From contig NZ_FNPX01000011.1 in the NCBI RefSeq assembly GCF_900107415.1, positions 1 to 64,000 on the forward strand: 64,000 bases of DNA, in the 5' to 3' direction. Below, piece after piece: positions 7,901 through 16,973 of this stretch. Within the stretch, counting starts at the first letter, position 1. Every line of letters begins with the position of its first letter. Made by a program: the position numbers and the translations under genes. This stretch comes from Jannaschia faecimaris (GTDB lineage Bacteria > Pseudomonadota > Alphaproteobacteria > Rhodobacterales > Rhodobacteraceae). The notes below the pieces were generated by a model. That model ran no database searches, had not been told where the DNA came from, and saw only the letters and a program-made list of their open reading frames with translations.

Positions 7901-10900
7901 TCTGGTGCGTATGTAACAGCAAGGATGACAACACCTGCAGTTCTGGCAAATGCTCGGGGGCTATTCCAAGCTTCTGAACCTTGCGTACAGCCTCAAGCAA
8001 CGCATCCCGGAATGCGTGGTCGATAGTAGCAACAGGATATCGTTGCGCGACACGCAAACATTCATCACGCGATGCGCCCGCCACGGTCAGGAAGACGAGC
8101 TGCCTGCTCTCCATAGGCTGCAACGAGACCCGCACCTGAAGTGACATTACCGGATCCAGTGTCCACCCTGCCCCGTTGCCAAGACCGCGCTGCAAACCTT
8201 CTGGTGAGCTCAAGCTTCGATTGCGTCCCACAAAGCGGCGGCGATCCGTCTCATATGCCTTGACCATGTGACGCGTGTCGGTCGCTATCAGCTTGTGCAA
8301 CAAGACAGGTGGCCGGGCTTCCGGACGCCGAGGCCTGCGCGTGAACACCAGCGCATCTTCATCAGGCAGATAATCGCTTTGCACGAAGAGCTTGCTGAAG
8401 GCCGGATGGCGCTCGTCTTCCAAGGCGGGGGCCAAGACAACCTCTGCATATGTCGTCAAATCGATTGTCCGTTCGGCCTCGCCCTCATTGACCAGCGTGA
8501 TCCTCCGTATCTCCACGTCTTCGTGGGCGGCCACGGTCACATCCATCCGCGCCAGTATTCCATCGTGCCGCCGCAAGAGTTCGACCATGTGCTGATGAAA
8601 GACACATCGGGTTTCGGCTTCGGCATGTCCCGTCGGCGCAGCGCCAACCGACCACAAGTCACCCGTTTCAGCATCCTGAAGGTATATCCACATTCCGAAC
8701 TCGGTGCGCGTCGGGTCAGGTCGCCATCGCGTAAGGCTGCTATCCTTAAGACGAAGACCACCGCCACCGCTCTGCGTCAGCACCGATGACATGCGTCCAT
8801 TCCCCAGAATGTGCACCTGCGGCACGACCAGGCTGGACGACGGAATCCATGGTGCCAACTCTGGCACTTGATGCGTATCTGTGGCGTGGTCCCAGACCTC
8901 ACCGGCACGGCCGCTTTCAAGTGGAACATCCCACGGCACACGCTCCTGCAACAGCAGATCCATGGCCCGGACGGCTTTTTCCCTCAGGAAACGCCGAACC
9001 ATGATGTCATCCTGAAGAGCGTTGATGATTGCGGTTTGAACCATGCCCTGATGGTGCGCCATAAAGGCCGTCACTAAGACAAACTCGCGTCCGGGGCCGA
9101 CCCGGTCGGGCGTGAAATCAAGGGCTTCGACAAAGCCATACTCGGTGAGTGCGCCAATCTTACCAAGCGCGGCAAGGTTCTCGGCTGCCGCCTCAGGCCA
9201 GCCGCACAGCGCCAAGGCCGAGCCATAGGGCGCGATGACAAGATCATCGGTAAGCCCTCTGCGGATCCCGAGACCGGGCACACCAAAGGCGCGATATTGA
9301 AAGGTTCCGCGCGCATCCACCGTGCCGAACGCAGATTCGGAGATGCCCCACGGCACACCCCGTTCCCGGCAATATGCACGCTGGAAGTCCACGGCGGTCA
9401 ACTCGCTCTCTCCCAACAGCGTATCGCGAAAGCTGGGCAGGAAAAGCGGTGGCATCAGGTACTCGAAAATCGACCCGTTCCACGACAGGATCGAAGGTTT
9501 GCCCTGAAGCCGCGTGATCGGCCGGCTGAACGCGAACCAGTGTTCGATGGGCGCGTCATGTTTGGCGATTGCAAAATAACTGGCCAAGCGGGCCTCGGTC
9601 GCCAAAAGATCGTAATGGCTGGTGTCCATCTTCCCAAGGCTTTGGTTATAGCCGATCCAGAACAAGCGCGCGGACGTGTCGTACAGAAACTGGAAGTCCA
9701 TACTGAACGCCAACCGGTCGGCATTGCCGGCCAACTCGCCGAGGGATGCGCGCAATGCGTCTTGCTGGGCTAACCCCAACTGCGCCGACCGCCGCAGTTC
9801 ATCCACCCATTTCCCGGTGGCGCTGCACGCATCGGGGTTAGCTGTGTGCCAATCTGCAAGAATTTTAATAAGCCGTTCCCCCGAGACCGCCTCATCAATC
9901 GAGGACACATCTGATGTCAGGCTTTCAGAAATCTCGTGGGCTATCGACGCAACCGAATCCGGGCAATTCTCGATCACGTCCAGCCAGGGCATAAATGTCT
10001 CGATGTCGCGAACGATTGCATGCAGATCGTGGTGGAACCGTTCCAGCCATGTGGTAATTTCTGCTGCCTGCTCATTCGAAAGATCAGGCGAATTTTCGAT
10101 CGCATCCAGGGCGTGCCTTTCGAGCGCCTGCCAGTGCTGCCCCCCGAGAGCCGATAAACCAGCCTTCAGTCGCATCGGCGATGCCACGGTAAATGCAATT
10201 TCTTCGCGAATGGCCCTCTCGCTCCGGCTCAAATCCGAAAGGCTCTGACCGGGCACGTCGCGGAGTGCCATGCATAAAAGATCCAGCGCGACCTCAAGGC
10301 TTTTGAAACTCGCCGCCTCAATCACCGGACGCTCGACCAGTTCGAGGCAACCCTGCTTCAGCGCGATCAGAGATACCGCCAGATTGCCGCTGTCGACGGT
10401 CGAGACGTAGCAAGGTTCCAGCGGCTCCAGCGTGCGAGTGTCATACCAGTTCAGGATATGACCGCGATACATGGTCACCTGCCCCAGCGTGTCGAGGGTG
10501 TTGCGACAGCGTGCGACGAGGTCGCTTGTCGTGATAAAGCCCATGTCACGCGCACCCAGGGCCGACACAAGGAACATGCCAATGTTGGTCGGTGATGTCC
10601 GGTGTGCGACCTCCGACATTTCGCCGAACTGATAATTGTCGGGCGGCAGCCAATGATCATCCGGCCCTACGAAGGTTTCGAAGAAATGCCAGGTACGCCG
10701 CGCAACCTGGGTCAGGAACCTGCGCTGAAGCTTGCTGAGGGACTGCGTGCGGAAATAGCGTGGCCGTGCGCTCCAGACTGACAACTCCGGCGCGATCAGC
10801 CAGAGAATGAGCACGGGAACAGCGGGCCAGATCGCCTGAGGATCAAAGAGCGCCAGGTGCCCCGCCATCAACACAGCGAGCACGGACGAGGGCCACATCA

Positions 10901-13436
10901 ATTGCCAGGATGCCTTTCGGATGCTGCCCCGAGAGTACTTCGCCGACGAATGAGCCGCTGAGGTCCATTCCAACCGGTTTCGGCCGCTAACGCAGACGCG
11001 CCAAAGCGTGCTTAAAATCGCATCCAATGCAATCAGCGTGTCGCTGACCAGAAATGCGATGCTAAGAAACCAACGCCCCCCGGTCGCTCGGATATTGTGG
11101 ATTGCATTGCCGAGTGCGCCGCGCCGGATCCCACCTGTTGCGATGGCGAAAACTTCACCGATCAGATAGCTTCCGGGGGCCGCAAGTGCCAACGCCGTCC
11201 AGATCAGCCCGCTGCCGGGCATGAGCAGCCAACCGCAAAGGAAGAACAGCAACAATGCAGGCGACATTAGGCTGCGGCGCAGGTTGTCGACGATTTTCCA
11301 ACGATCAAGCGCCGACATCGTTGCATCCATTTTCCCGGCCGCCGTTGGCACCCTGCGCCCTAGCCATGGGATAAGCTGCCAGTCTCCGCGCATCCAACGG
11401 TGCTGACGAGCGGCAAATTCAGGATATGTCGCAGGCAGGTCTTCGTAGAGAACGAGGTTGCTGACCAGCGCAGCCCGCCCATGAAGGCCTTCGAACAGGT
11501 CGTGACTAAGGATATGGTTCTCCGGCACGCGGCCTGACATGCTTTGATGGAGGGCGGCGATATCATAAATGCCCTTTCCCACGTAAATGCCGGTTCCAAA
11601 CAGATCCTGATAAACGTCGGACACGGCCCGGCTATAGATGTCGATGGCGGTGTCCCCGCCGTAGAGATGCGTGAAATGTGTCCCTTTTCCGAGCGTTGGC
11701 AGAATTTCAATCCGTGGCTGCAAAATGGCATGACCCGACACAACCCGTCGGCTTTCAGGGTCGACGACCGCCCTGTTCAGCGGATGTGCCAGAATTCCGA
11801 CAAGGCGTGCCGAAGATCCGGGTGGCAATTGTGTATCTGCATCCAGCGTGATCGCATATCGAGTGCCATGCAGGGTATCGACCGGCCCCGCGACCAAATC
11901 GAACGCCTGCCTGCCCTCACCCAGAACATAACGATTGAAGTCCTCGAGCTTGCCGCGCTTGCGCTCCCACGCCATCCAGCATCCCTCGACCGGATTATGC
12001 CGACGGCGGCGATGCAATAAAATGAACGGCGGCCCGGCATCCGAGAGATAGCGGCGGTTGAGGTCCTCGATCCTATTTCGCAATTCGGCTTCGATGCCTG
12101 CGTCTTCGGGCATGACCTCGGACTCGGCGTCGGAAAGATCCGACAGGACGACAAATCGAAACGCCGGGTCCGGATTCGCAATGCGCAGTATTTCGATTTT
12201 TTCCGAGATCACATCCAGGTCTTCACCGGGTGCAATTATGACCGGTATCACGACGGCTGTTGCACAGTCCTGCGGTATGGCCTTGGAGAAATCCATCTCG
12301 GGCAATGCGCTTGGTTGGCTCAGGCGCGTAATCATCCAATGCCCGAACCAAACGCTGGGGATCGTTGCCGGCAGAAACGAAAGCGCAAGGCCGGCGATCC
12401 ATTGGCCAATCGTCGCATCCTTGACCCAAAGATAGACCACCGGCACGCAGATCGCCGCGACCACCAGCGTGATGAGCCCTGCGGCGTAGAGCGCACCCTT
12501 GTATCTCGACAATCCGCGTCGAACTGCCAAGAACCACGCGGTCCGGCACTTCAAGACGACCTCTAACGCCGCTAGCCCGTCGCCAATCAGCCAGTATCCG
12601 ACGTGAAATCTGTCTGTGCCGACGTTTTCGTTTTGGGCCAAGGCGATCGCATGGCGTGCAATTGCGGATTCCGAACTGTCACAACGCCACGCCAATTCTT
12701 CGACAATGCGCCGATACCGATTGCGGGTTTCGAACGTCATACGGGGGTATATTTCGGAGGGATCTGCTGCCAGTGCCGCTTCGATGCAACTGACTTCGTC
12801 AACGAAGTCCGGCCATTTGATTGCATCGACAATGATTAGGTTGGATATTGCTTTGGCAATGCGGTCGACAGGCAGGCCATCGCTCGCGGCATGGGTTTCG
12901 GCGCTCAGCTCCACCGGCGGCAACAACCTCGGTTCTATCGCACCAACCGCATCGATGAAACGCTCAAGGCATGTCAGCCGAAGCATGGACGGCATCGCCC
13001 ACAGTTCGGCGTTCGTCAGTTCCGCCGTCTTTTGATATTGAGTGGTGAATTGCGTCAACGCTTTCAGCGTGATCTGTGGCTCCAATCCATCGAAGACGGC
13101 CTGCGACACCGCGAATATGCGCGGAGTTCCTGCGCCTTGCAGGCCTGCGATCCCCGGAAGCCTATCATAGAACTTGCGCGGCAAATTTTCGTTCAAGCGT
13201 CGCAGGGCACGGATGATCTGATAGTCATTGTCCAGAATCCACTCGGCCGCCCGTGCGTGATCCGGGTGCGGATCGGCGCAATAGAGGCGGACCTCCTCGA
13301 ACCAGTCATTCAGCGTGGGCAGGGCACGATAGAGATCGATCAAGGCAGGCAAACCCTTAGCAATCGGGTGATGCAGTCCCGCGACGTCCAGTCCAAGCTT
13401 GCCATCAGCCGAGGTTCGGGCGGACTCTTTCATCAA
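4980..13436 (-). CDS. ndvB: Cyclic beta-1,2-glucan synthase
   Basis: A giant 2818-aa inner-membrane enzyme that makes periplasmic cyclic beta-1,2-glucans from UDP-glucose, close in length to Brucella Cgs and Sinorhizobium NdvB (about 2830-2870 aa). Order of parts: a helical N-terminus; two membrane segments around residues 310-375; the GT84 glycosyltransferase with the D-x-D site TLDADTQ near 530 and RQHRW (Q-x-x-R-W) near 680; further membrane segments near 720-780 and 860-890; a glycoamylase-like middle; and a C-terminal GH94 phosphorylase-like region with GGGDWNDGMD near 2490. The GH94 part controls ring size in characterised homologues. Its start overlaps the stop of the upstream Usp gene by 4 bases (ATGA), so the two are translationally coupled. 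Homologues are also called chvB or cgs. Confidence 0.95.
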   Translation of the reverse strand: MMKESARTSADGKLGLDVAGLHHPIAKGLPALIDLYRALPTLNDWFEEVRLYCADPHPDHARAAEWILDNDYQIIRALRRLNENLPRKFYDRLPGIAGLQGAGTPRIFAVSQAVFDGLEPQITLKALTQFTTQYQKTAELTNAELWAMPSMLRLTCLERFIDAVGAIEPRLLPPVELSAETHAASDGLPVDRIAKAISNLIIVDAIKWPDFVDEVSCIEAALAADPSEIYPRMTFETRNRYRRIVEELAWRCDSSESAIARHAIALAQNENVGTDRFHVGYWLIGDGLAALEVVLKCRTAWFLAVRRGLSRYKGALYAAGLITLVVAAICVPVVYLWVKDATIGQWIAGLALSFLPATIPSVWFGHWMITRLSQPSALPEMDFSKAIPQDCATAVVIPVIIAPGEDLDVISEKIEILRIANPDPAFRFVVLSDLSDAESEVMPEDAGIEAELRNRIEDLNRRYLSDAGPPFILLHRRRRHNPVEGCWMAWERKRGKLEDFNRYVLGEGRQAFDLVAGPVDTLHGTRYAITLDADTQLPPGSSARLVGILAHPLNRAVVDPESRRVVSGHAILQPRIEILPTLGKGTHFTHLYGGDTAIDIYSRAVSDVYQDLFGTGIYVGKGIYDIAALHQSMSGRVPENHILSHDLFEGLHGRAALVSNLVLYEDLPATYPEFAARQHRWMRGDWQLIPWLGRRVPTAAGKMDATMSALDRWKIVDNLRRSLMSPALLLFFLCGWLLMPGSGLIWTALALAAPGSYLIGEVFAIATGGIRRGALGNAIHNIRATGGRWFLSIAFLVSDTLIALDAILSTLWRVCVSGRNRLEWTSAAHSSAKYSRGSIRKASWQLMWPSSVLAVLMAGHLALFDPQAIWPAVPVLILWLIAPELSVWSARPRYFRTQSLSKLQRRFLTQVARRTWHFFETFVGPDDHWLPPDNYQFGEMSEVAHRTSPTNIGMFLVSALGARDMGFITTSDLVARCRNTLDTLGQVTMYRGHILNWYDTRTLEPLEPCYVSTVDSGNLAVSLIALKQGCLELVERPVIEAASFKSLEVALDLLCMALRDVPGQSLSDLSRSERAIREEIAFTVASPMRLKAGLSALGGQHWQALERHALDAIENSPDLSNEQAAEITTWLERFHHDLHAIVRDIETFMPWLDVIENCPDSVASIAHEISESLTSDVSSIDEAVSGERLIKILADWHTANPDACSATGKWVDELRRSAQLGLAQQDALRASLGELAGNADRLAFSMDFQFLYDTSARLFWIGYNQSLGKMDTSHYDLLATEARLASYFAIAKHDAPIEHWFAFSRPITRLQGKPSILSWNGSIFEYLMPPLFLPSFRDTLLGESELTAVDFQRAYCRERGVPWGISESAFGTVDARGTFQYRAFGVPGLGIRRGLTDDLVIAPYGSALALCGWPEAAAENLAALGKIGALTEYGFVEALDFTPDRVGPGREFVLVTAFMAHHQGMVQTAIINALQDDIMVRRFLREKAVRAMDLLLQERVPWDVPLESGRAGEVWDHATDTHQVPELAPWIPSSSLVVPQVHILGNGRMSSVLTQSGGGGLRLKDSSLTRWRPDPTRTEFGMWIYLQDAETGDLWSVGAAPTGHAEAETRCVFHQHMVELLRRHDGILARMDVTVAAHEDVEIRRITLVNEGEAERTIDLTTYAEVVLAPALEDERHPAFSKLFVQSDYLPDEDALVFTRRPRRPEARPPVLLHKLIATDTRHMVKAYETDRRRFVGRNRSLSSPEGLQRGLGNGAGWTLDPVMSLQVRVSLQPMESRQLVFLTVAGASRDECLRVAQRYPVATIDHAFRDALLEAVRKVQKLGIAPEHLPELQVLSSLLLHTHQTFRTAPMTDTSGWNGQSDLWRFGISGDLPILLLELSDLENSSLLDVLVRGHRLWHQAGLKIDLVILRDAATSYEEPLREKVLSVISDTHATGMLGMRGGIHLLAGDQMDEPLRRGLEAAAHVVLHDGSQSLGEILDKALEPSDQPPPFEPGLSIQYDPVPDIERPDNLQFDNGYGGFDPENGDYLIHLAPGVRTPAPWCNILANENFGCLVSEAGFGMTWGINSGEHRLTPWSNDPVADRPGEVLYIRDEANGDVWTTTPQPAGQEADCQIRHGMGFTRWRKHSHGLEQDLLCFVPSDAPVKLVRLRLTNRSGQDRRISGTFYAEWLLGALGSISRPHVVSRYDADLKAIVGRNLWNAEFASRAAFLTASADPHSLTGDRHDFLGREGDISAPEGLRRWDLGGRFPKGGDACAAYQVHLDIPAGGHTEVVFALGEVTDPASLGGSVERWKDPGEVERAFEALRAKWTRRLGAVQAKTPDPSFDLMLNKWLPYQNRSCRIMARAGFYQAGGAYGFRDQLQDVLALLIGDPAGTRRQIVRAAGYQFEQGDVLHWWHPPEGRGVRTRCSDDYLWLPYVIARYVEATGDLALLDEVVPFLRAAELRPEEHDRYALFETGDSGTLFDHCARALDRMMATGSHGLPLMGGGDWNDGMDRVGDKGHGESVWLAWFQIATVGLFAPLARQAGHPDDADRWLAHADDLAEALEAHAWDGKWYLRAFDDDGVPWGASVNDECRIDLIAQAWSVLSGRPVGERARLALKSAGTELVDEEARLIRLLTPPFDQTHRDPGYIQAYPPGVRENGGQYTHAAAWLGAAYAKIKDGDRAYQVFDIINPIGRSSTREAADHYRREPYVLPGDVSGTGAQTGRGGWSWYTGAAGWVWQLGVSGILGVHPVPGGVRLDPCLPKDWGQAEFMLEGELGRLEIEIGDADHIGYGQAQIIVDGRGIDGSIVEYPGKGRTRTVVVRIGARPRSVPA

Positions 13437-14458
13437 TCGGTGCCAACCGGTTGCCTGCCCTCCTTGGGCAAGGCTGTGCCAAATGCGTGATGTCCATTGC
13501 GACCGCTAAGACAGCGCACCAGCAGCACGGGGGTATCGGCATTATCAGTGACATACCGCGCCACATCACCGGTGGGCACGTCACCGTGACCACTTTGGCC
13601 ATGTGTGGCCATGACCACGAAATCGGCCTTGTCTTGCAAAATGACATCGATCAGTGCGCGGCGAACGTCGCCACCGTGGCGGATCTTGATACTTGTATTC
13701 AGGCCGTTGTGTTCCAGTCTCTTCTTGATCTGAGCCAGATAGGTCCTTCCAGCCTGGTCATTTCGTTTCCTGACCAGGCTATGAAGGCGATCCGCCTCTG
13801 GATCATCTGAACCGAACTCCGTCAGGCCGGGCTCGGGAGCGATGTAGCAGAGCAATATCTCGGATGTTTCAGCTTTGGCCAGCAGCGTGGCCTTTGGAAG
13901 CGCCGCTTCCGCGCGGGAGGAGCCGTCGAGGGGCACAAGAATTCGGCGATAGCGCGTGTCAGGCTCGATCTTTGCGTCATCCGGTATCATCAGGATGCCC
14001 GCGCTACGTGATGAGAGGACCCCCCAGACCGTTTCGCTTGAATGCCAACCCATGCCGCCGCCGGATCGAGGCGAGGCCGCGATATCCCCTCGCCGCAACT
14101 CCATGAACGCCTTGATCTGGTTTATGCATTCGCCCTCAAGCAATTTGATCTTGCACGGCGTTCCGTTGCCTTCCGAACCTTTTGTCAAAAGTCCCAAGCG
14201 TATCAGAATACGTTGTTTTTTTATATCCCAGTCCACCGGGTCGATTGGACCTTGGCCGTCTGCGGATCCGCATAACATCTGCACCAGCAACAGATCACCA
14301 CCAAAGGCATTGGCCACCTTTCGAGCATGGCGAACGCTCGTCATCTTTGCGCTGCTTTCATCCAAGAACAGCAGAACGTCCGAATGATCAATCCGTTCGT
14401 TTGCATCAGGTCGTCCAGACGCATCATGCGTAAGGGAATTTCGCGTTCGTACCGCCAC
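13433..14458 (-). CDS. Universal stress protein with two Usp domains
   Basis: A 341-aa tandem Usp protein. The N-terminal half (DVLLFLDESSAKMTSVRHARKVA) is the more degenerate. The C-terminal half starts RRILVPLDGSSRAEAALPKA and ends with the nucleotide-binding pattern ATHGQSGHGDVPTGDVARYV followed by TPVLLVR. I prefer the GTG at 14458, which has AAGGGG 8 bases upstream; a TTG at 14551 opens a longer frame with no Usp similarity. It is co-transcribed with the glucan synthase. A palindromic FNR-type box lies 158 bases upstream with a TAGAGT -10 at the right distance, so microaerobic or NO induction is likely. Confidence 0.85.
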   Translation of the reverse strand: MAVRTRNSLTHDASGRPDANERIDHSDVLLFLDESSAKMTSVRHARKVANAFGGDLLLVQMLCGSADGQGPIDPVDWDIKKQRILIRLGLLTKGSEGNGTPCKIKLLEGECINQIKAFMELRRGDIAASPRSGGGMGWHSSETVWGVLSSRSAGILMIPDDAKIEPDTRYRRILVPLDGSSRAEAALPKATLLAKAETSEILLCYIAPEPGLTEFGSDDPEADRLHSLVRKRNDQAGRTYLAQIKKRLEHNGLNTSIKIRHGGDVRRALIDVILQDKADFVVMATHGQSGHGDVPTGDVARYVTDNADTPVLLVRCLSGRNGHHAFGTALPKEGRQPVGTD

Positions 14459-14794
14459 CTGAGGATACCCCTTCAAAACAAAATTGGATTTAGGAACGAA
14501 CCCGATCAGCCAAGGAGCGGGCGAAATTGTAGTGTCTGCGCAAGCAGGCAAGCGCCGCGGCGCACCTGAAAACAGGCTATTGCGCGAACTCTAGACCCGG
14601 CAAACACCAGCATCATTGACTCCCGTCAATGCCCAGCAAAAGCGATGCGTAACACTCTGCCTGACCGATGCGGTCATACCCGGCCTCGTTTCGGTATGAT
14701 GCCTGATGTCGCAACCATCTGGCGGCACCTCAGGGGAAGGTCACGTGCGACGGCGTCAGTCAGCCCGATCAGAGTCAGAATAGAGAGCCGTGAA
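14459..14794. other. Divergent promoter gap between the Usp-glucan synthase operon and cfa
   Basis: No gene is supported. The gap holds the FNR-type box at 14616-14629. Leftward, TAGAGT (minus strand, 14593-14588) sits at the distance expected for class II activation. Rightward, TAACAC (14650-14655) is a weaker candidate. Longer upstream frames for both neighbours run into the gap but lack family similarity there. Confidence 0.5.
14616..14629. promoter_or_regulatory. FNR/CRP-type box between usp-ndvB and cfa
   Basis: TTGACTCCCGTCAA is a perfect TTGAC-N4-GTCAA palindrome matching the alphaproteobacterial FnrL/NnrR type consensus. It is near the middle of the divergent gap, and a leftward TAGAGT -10 lies 32 bases from its centre, the class II spacing. 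Confidence 0.65.
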
Positions 14795-16162
14795 ATGAAA
14801 CAACTGCACAGGAATGCGCTGGCGAAAATGGTCGGCACTCTTCTTCAGGAAGGCTTTCTTCGCGTCGTCATGCCAGATGGCGACATATACGATTTTGGCG
14901 ACAAGATCGGAGAGCCGATAACGGTTCGACTGCACGATAACGCGACTGTCGGACGCCTTGCGCTGAATCCCGAGCTGGCACTCGGAGAAGCCTATACGGA
15001 TGGATCATTGACCATCGACGGCGATGACCTGCATGGCTTTCTCGCCTTGGTCATACGGAACACTCGCAAAGCCGCGGGGCAACGGATCTGGTGGCAGAAG
15101 CCGATTCTGAAATCTCGGGCCGCCCTGCGATGGCTTGCACAGAACAACTTCATTGAACGTGCTCGCGGCAATGTGGCGCATCATTATGATCTGTCAGGCG
15201 ACCTGTACGACCTCTTTCTCGATGAAGACCGGCAGTATTCCTGTGGCTATTTCAAAGATCCCGGCGAGACGCTGGATCAAGCGCAGGCGCACAAGAAAGA
15301 GCATATCGCGCGCAAGCTGATGATCGAACCGGGCATGGAGGTGCTCGATATCGGCTGCGGCTGGGGTGGCATGGCGATTACCCTGGCGAAGGACTACGGT
15401 GCGCGGGTCACTGGCATCACGCTGTCGCAAGAACAACTTGCCTATGCGCAACAACGGGTGGAGCACGAAGGGCTTTCGGACCGGATCGACCTGCAGATCT
15501 GCGATTATCGCGAGGTGAAGGGCACCTACGACAGGATTGTCTCTGTCGGGATGTTCGAACACGTCGGCCTGCGGCACTACGGTGAATATTTCAGGATAAT
15601 CCGAGACCGGCTATCGCCCAATGGCATCGCGTTGATCCATACGATCGGCTGGGCCGCCCCGCCGGAGGGCACAAACCCATGGATCGCCAAGTACATCTTT
15701 CCCGGCGGCTATGTCCCCACTGTCTCGGAAGCCGCAAACGCAGTGGAAAAGGCCCGGTTGTGGACGACCGATATCGAATGCTGGCGGCTGCACTACGCCT
15801 ACACGCTGCGTCATTGGTACGACCGGTTCGCTAAGAATGAAGATAAAGTGGCCGCACTGTACGACGATCGCTTCGTCAGGATGTGGCGCTTCTACCTCGT
15901 GGCATGCGAACAGACCTTCCGTCACGGCCCGCAGGCCGTCTATCAGTTCCAGGTATCACGCAGCGTCGACGCAGTTCCGCTGACGCGCGACTATATCTAC
16001 GACCGATCAGACCCTAGGCCGACGCCCCGTGCCATCACCGGCAAACGCCCCACGCTTGTCGCCGGCAACGCCGCGACATCCCAACCGGTGCCCGCCGTTG
16101 AACTGGATTTCACCCAACCACAGGAGCAAGGCAATGATCGGCAAAATCCTACTGGCCGTTGA
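14795..16162 (+). CDS. cfa: Cyclopropane-fatty-acyl-phospholipid synthase
   Basis: Transfers a methylene group from S-adenosylmethionine to unsaturated phospholipid acyl chains, a membrane-stabilising stress response. The 455-aa product has the SAM motif VLDIGCGWGG near residue 183, preceded by HHYDLSGDLYDLFLDEDRQYSCGYF (typical CFA synthase substrate region) and followed by GMFEHVG and HTIGW. I start at the Met of MKQLHRNALAKM, behind a purine-rich GAGAG; an upstream Met at 14645 adds 50 non-homologous residues. The last 29 bases overlap the start of the next Usp gene, implying an operon. It is divergent from usp-ndvB with a shared FNR-type box. Confidence 0.93.
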   Translation: MKQLHRNALAKMVGTLLQEGFLRVVMPDGDIYDFGDKIGEPITVRLHDNATVGRLALNPELALGEAYTDGSLTIDGDDLHGFLALVIRNTRKAAGQRIWWQKPILKSRAALRWLAQNNFIERARGNVAHHYDLSGDLYDLFLDEDRQYSCGYFKDPGETLDQAQAHKKEHIARKLMIEPGMEVLDIGCGWGGMAITLAKDYGARVTGITLSQEQLAYAQQRVEHEGLSDRIDLQICDYREVKGTYDRIVSVGMFEHVGLRHYGEYFRIIRDRLSPNGIALIHTIGWAAPPEGTNPWIAKYIFPGGYVPTVSEAANAVEKARLWTTDIECWRLHYAYTLRHWYDRFAKNEDKVAALYDDRFVRMWRFYLVACEQTFRHGPQAVYQFQVSRSVDAVPLTRDYIYDRSDPRPTPRAITGKRPTLVAGNAATSQPVPAVELDFTQPQEQGNDRQNPTGR

Positions 16163-16661
16163 CGGATCTCAACATGCACACCGGGCCACCGGCATCGCTG
16201 CGGAATTGGCTGGAAAGCTGAACGCTGAACTTATCATCTCGCACGTCTTGATGCACGGTCGACCAGCCGATGAACTGGTACGAATGGCTGAGGTCGAACA
16301 CCTCGTGGAGGAAGCCCACACGCTTGTCTCGCCCGGAATGCCCTATATCCGGGGCGCGCATCAGGAACTCCTGAGCGGTGATTCCTCCGATCCCAGAACG
16401 GCCCGGATCATTACCGCCTTGGGTGAGCAGCTGATCGCCAGGGCAAAGACGTCTTGCGCCGCACACGGCGTGAAGACGATCAAGTCGTCGATCCGGGCAG
16501 GCGACTACGCCGACGAGATCCTGAAGGACGCCTCGGATTTCAATGTCGACATGATCATCATCGGGTCACGAGGCCTCGGAGTAATCCGAAGCACCGTATT
16601 GGGAAGCGTGTCGCAAAAGGTGCTGCACCATTCGGAATGCACCGTGACCGTCGTCAGGTAG
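16134..16661 (+). CDS. Universal stress protein, single domain
   Basis: A 175-aa UspA-family protein: MIGKILLAVDGSQHAHRATGIAAELA at the start and the ATP-binding signature IIGSRGLGVIRSTVLGSVSQKVLHHSECTVTVVR at the end (G-x2-G-x9-GS). The start ATG has AGGAG 8 bases upstream, inside the end of cfa, so translation is coupled. It belongs to the group of stress genes near FNR-type boxes in this region. Confidence 0.92.
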   Translation: MIGKILLAVDGSQHAHRATGIAAELAGKLNAELIISHVLMHGRPADELVRMAEVEHLVEEAHTLVSPGMPYIRGAHQELLSGDSSDPRTARIITALGEQLIARAKTSCAAHGVKTIKSSIRAGDYADEILKDASDFNVDMIIIGSRGLGVIRSTVLGSVSQKVLHHSECTVTVVR

Positions 16662-16706
16662 ACATTCCGATGCGGGAGCCGAAACCGTCCAACATGATGC
16701 ACGGTG

Positions 16707-16973
16707 TCAGACAGACCCGTCGATTCTCCACAACAGGCGAAATTCCGTCACGACGGTCCTCGGGATCCCGTGGTAGCGCGCGATTTGCGCATCCGATAGG
16801 CCCAGGTCCGCCAGCGCTTCAAGACACCGCTTCGGCGTTGGCCCCAGAATGTTCAGATAGTTTTGCAACGTGACGGGAACGTCATCGCGGCCCGGACGGG
16901 GACGGGGCCTGATCGCATGGGCACCCGGTCCAAAAACTCCCATTACATCAATTTTTCCGCAGTTATTGTTCAT
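16707..16973 (-). CDS. Small protein with a possible HTH-like segment
   Basis: An 88-aa product starting MNNNCGKIDVMGVFGPG. I do not recognise the family. Residues about 55-88 (EALADLGLSDAQIARYHGIPRTVVTEFRLLWRI) read like a helix-turn-helix: SDAQIARYHGIP followed by a helix. The start is chosen because a very strong ribosome site, GGAGGTGGGAGG, lies just upstream; the longer frame to 17012 has none. It converges on the single-domain usp gene. Its role is unknown; a small DNA-binding or protein-binding adaptor is possible. Confidence 0.6.
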   Translation of the reverse strand: MNNNCGKIDVMGVFGPGAHAIRPRPRPGRDDVPVTLQNYLNILGPTPKRCLEALADLGLSDAQIARYHGIPRTVVTEFRLLWRIDGSV

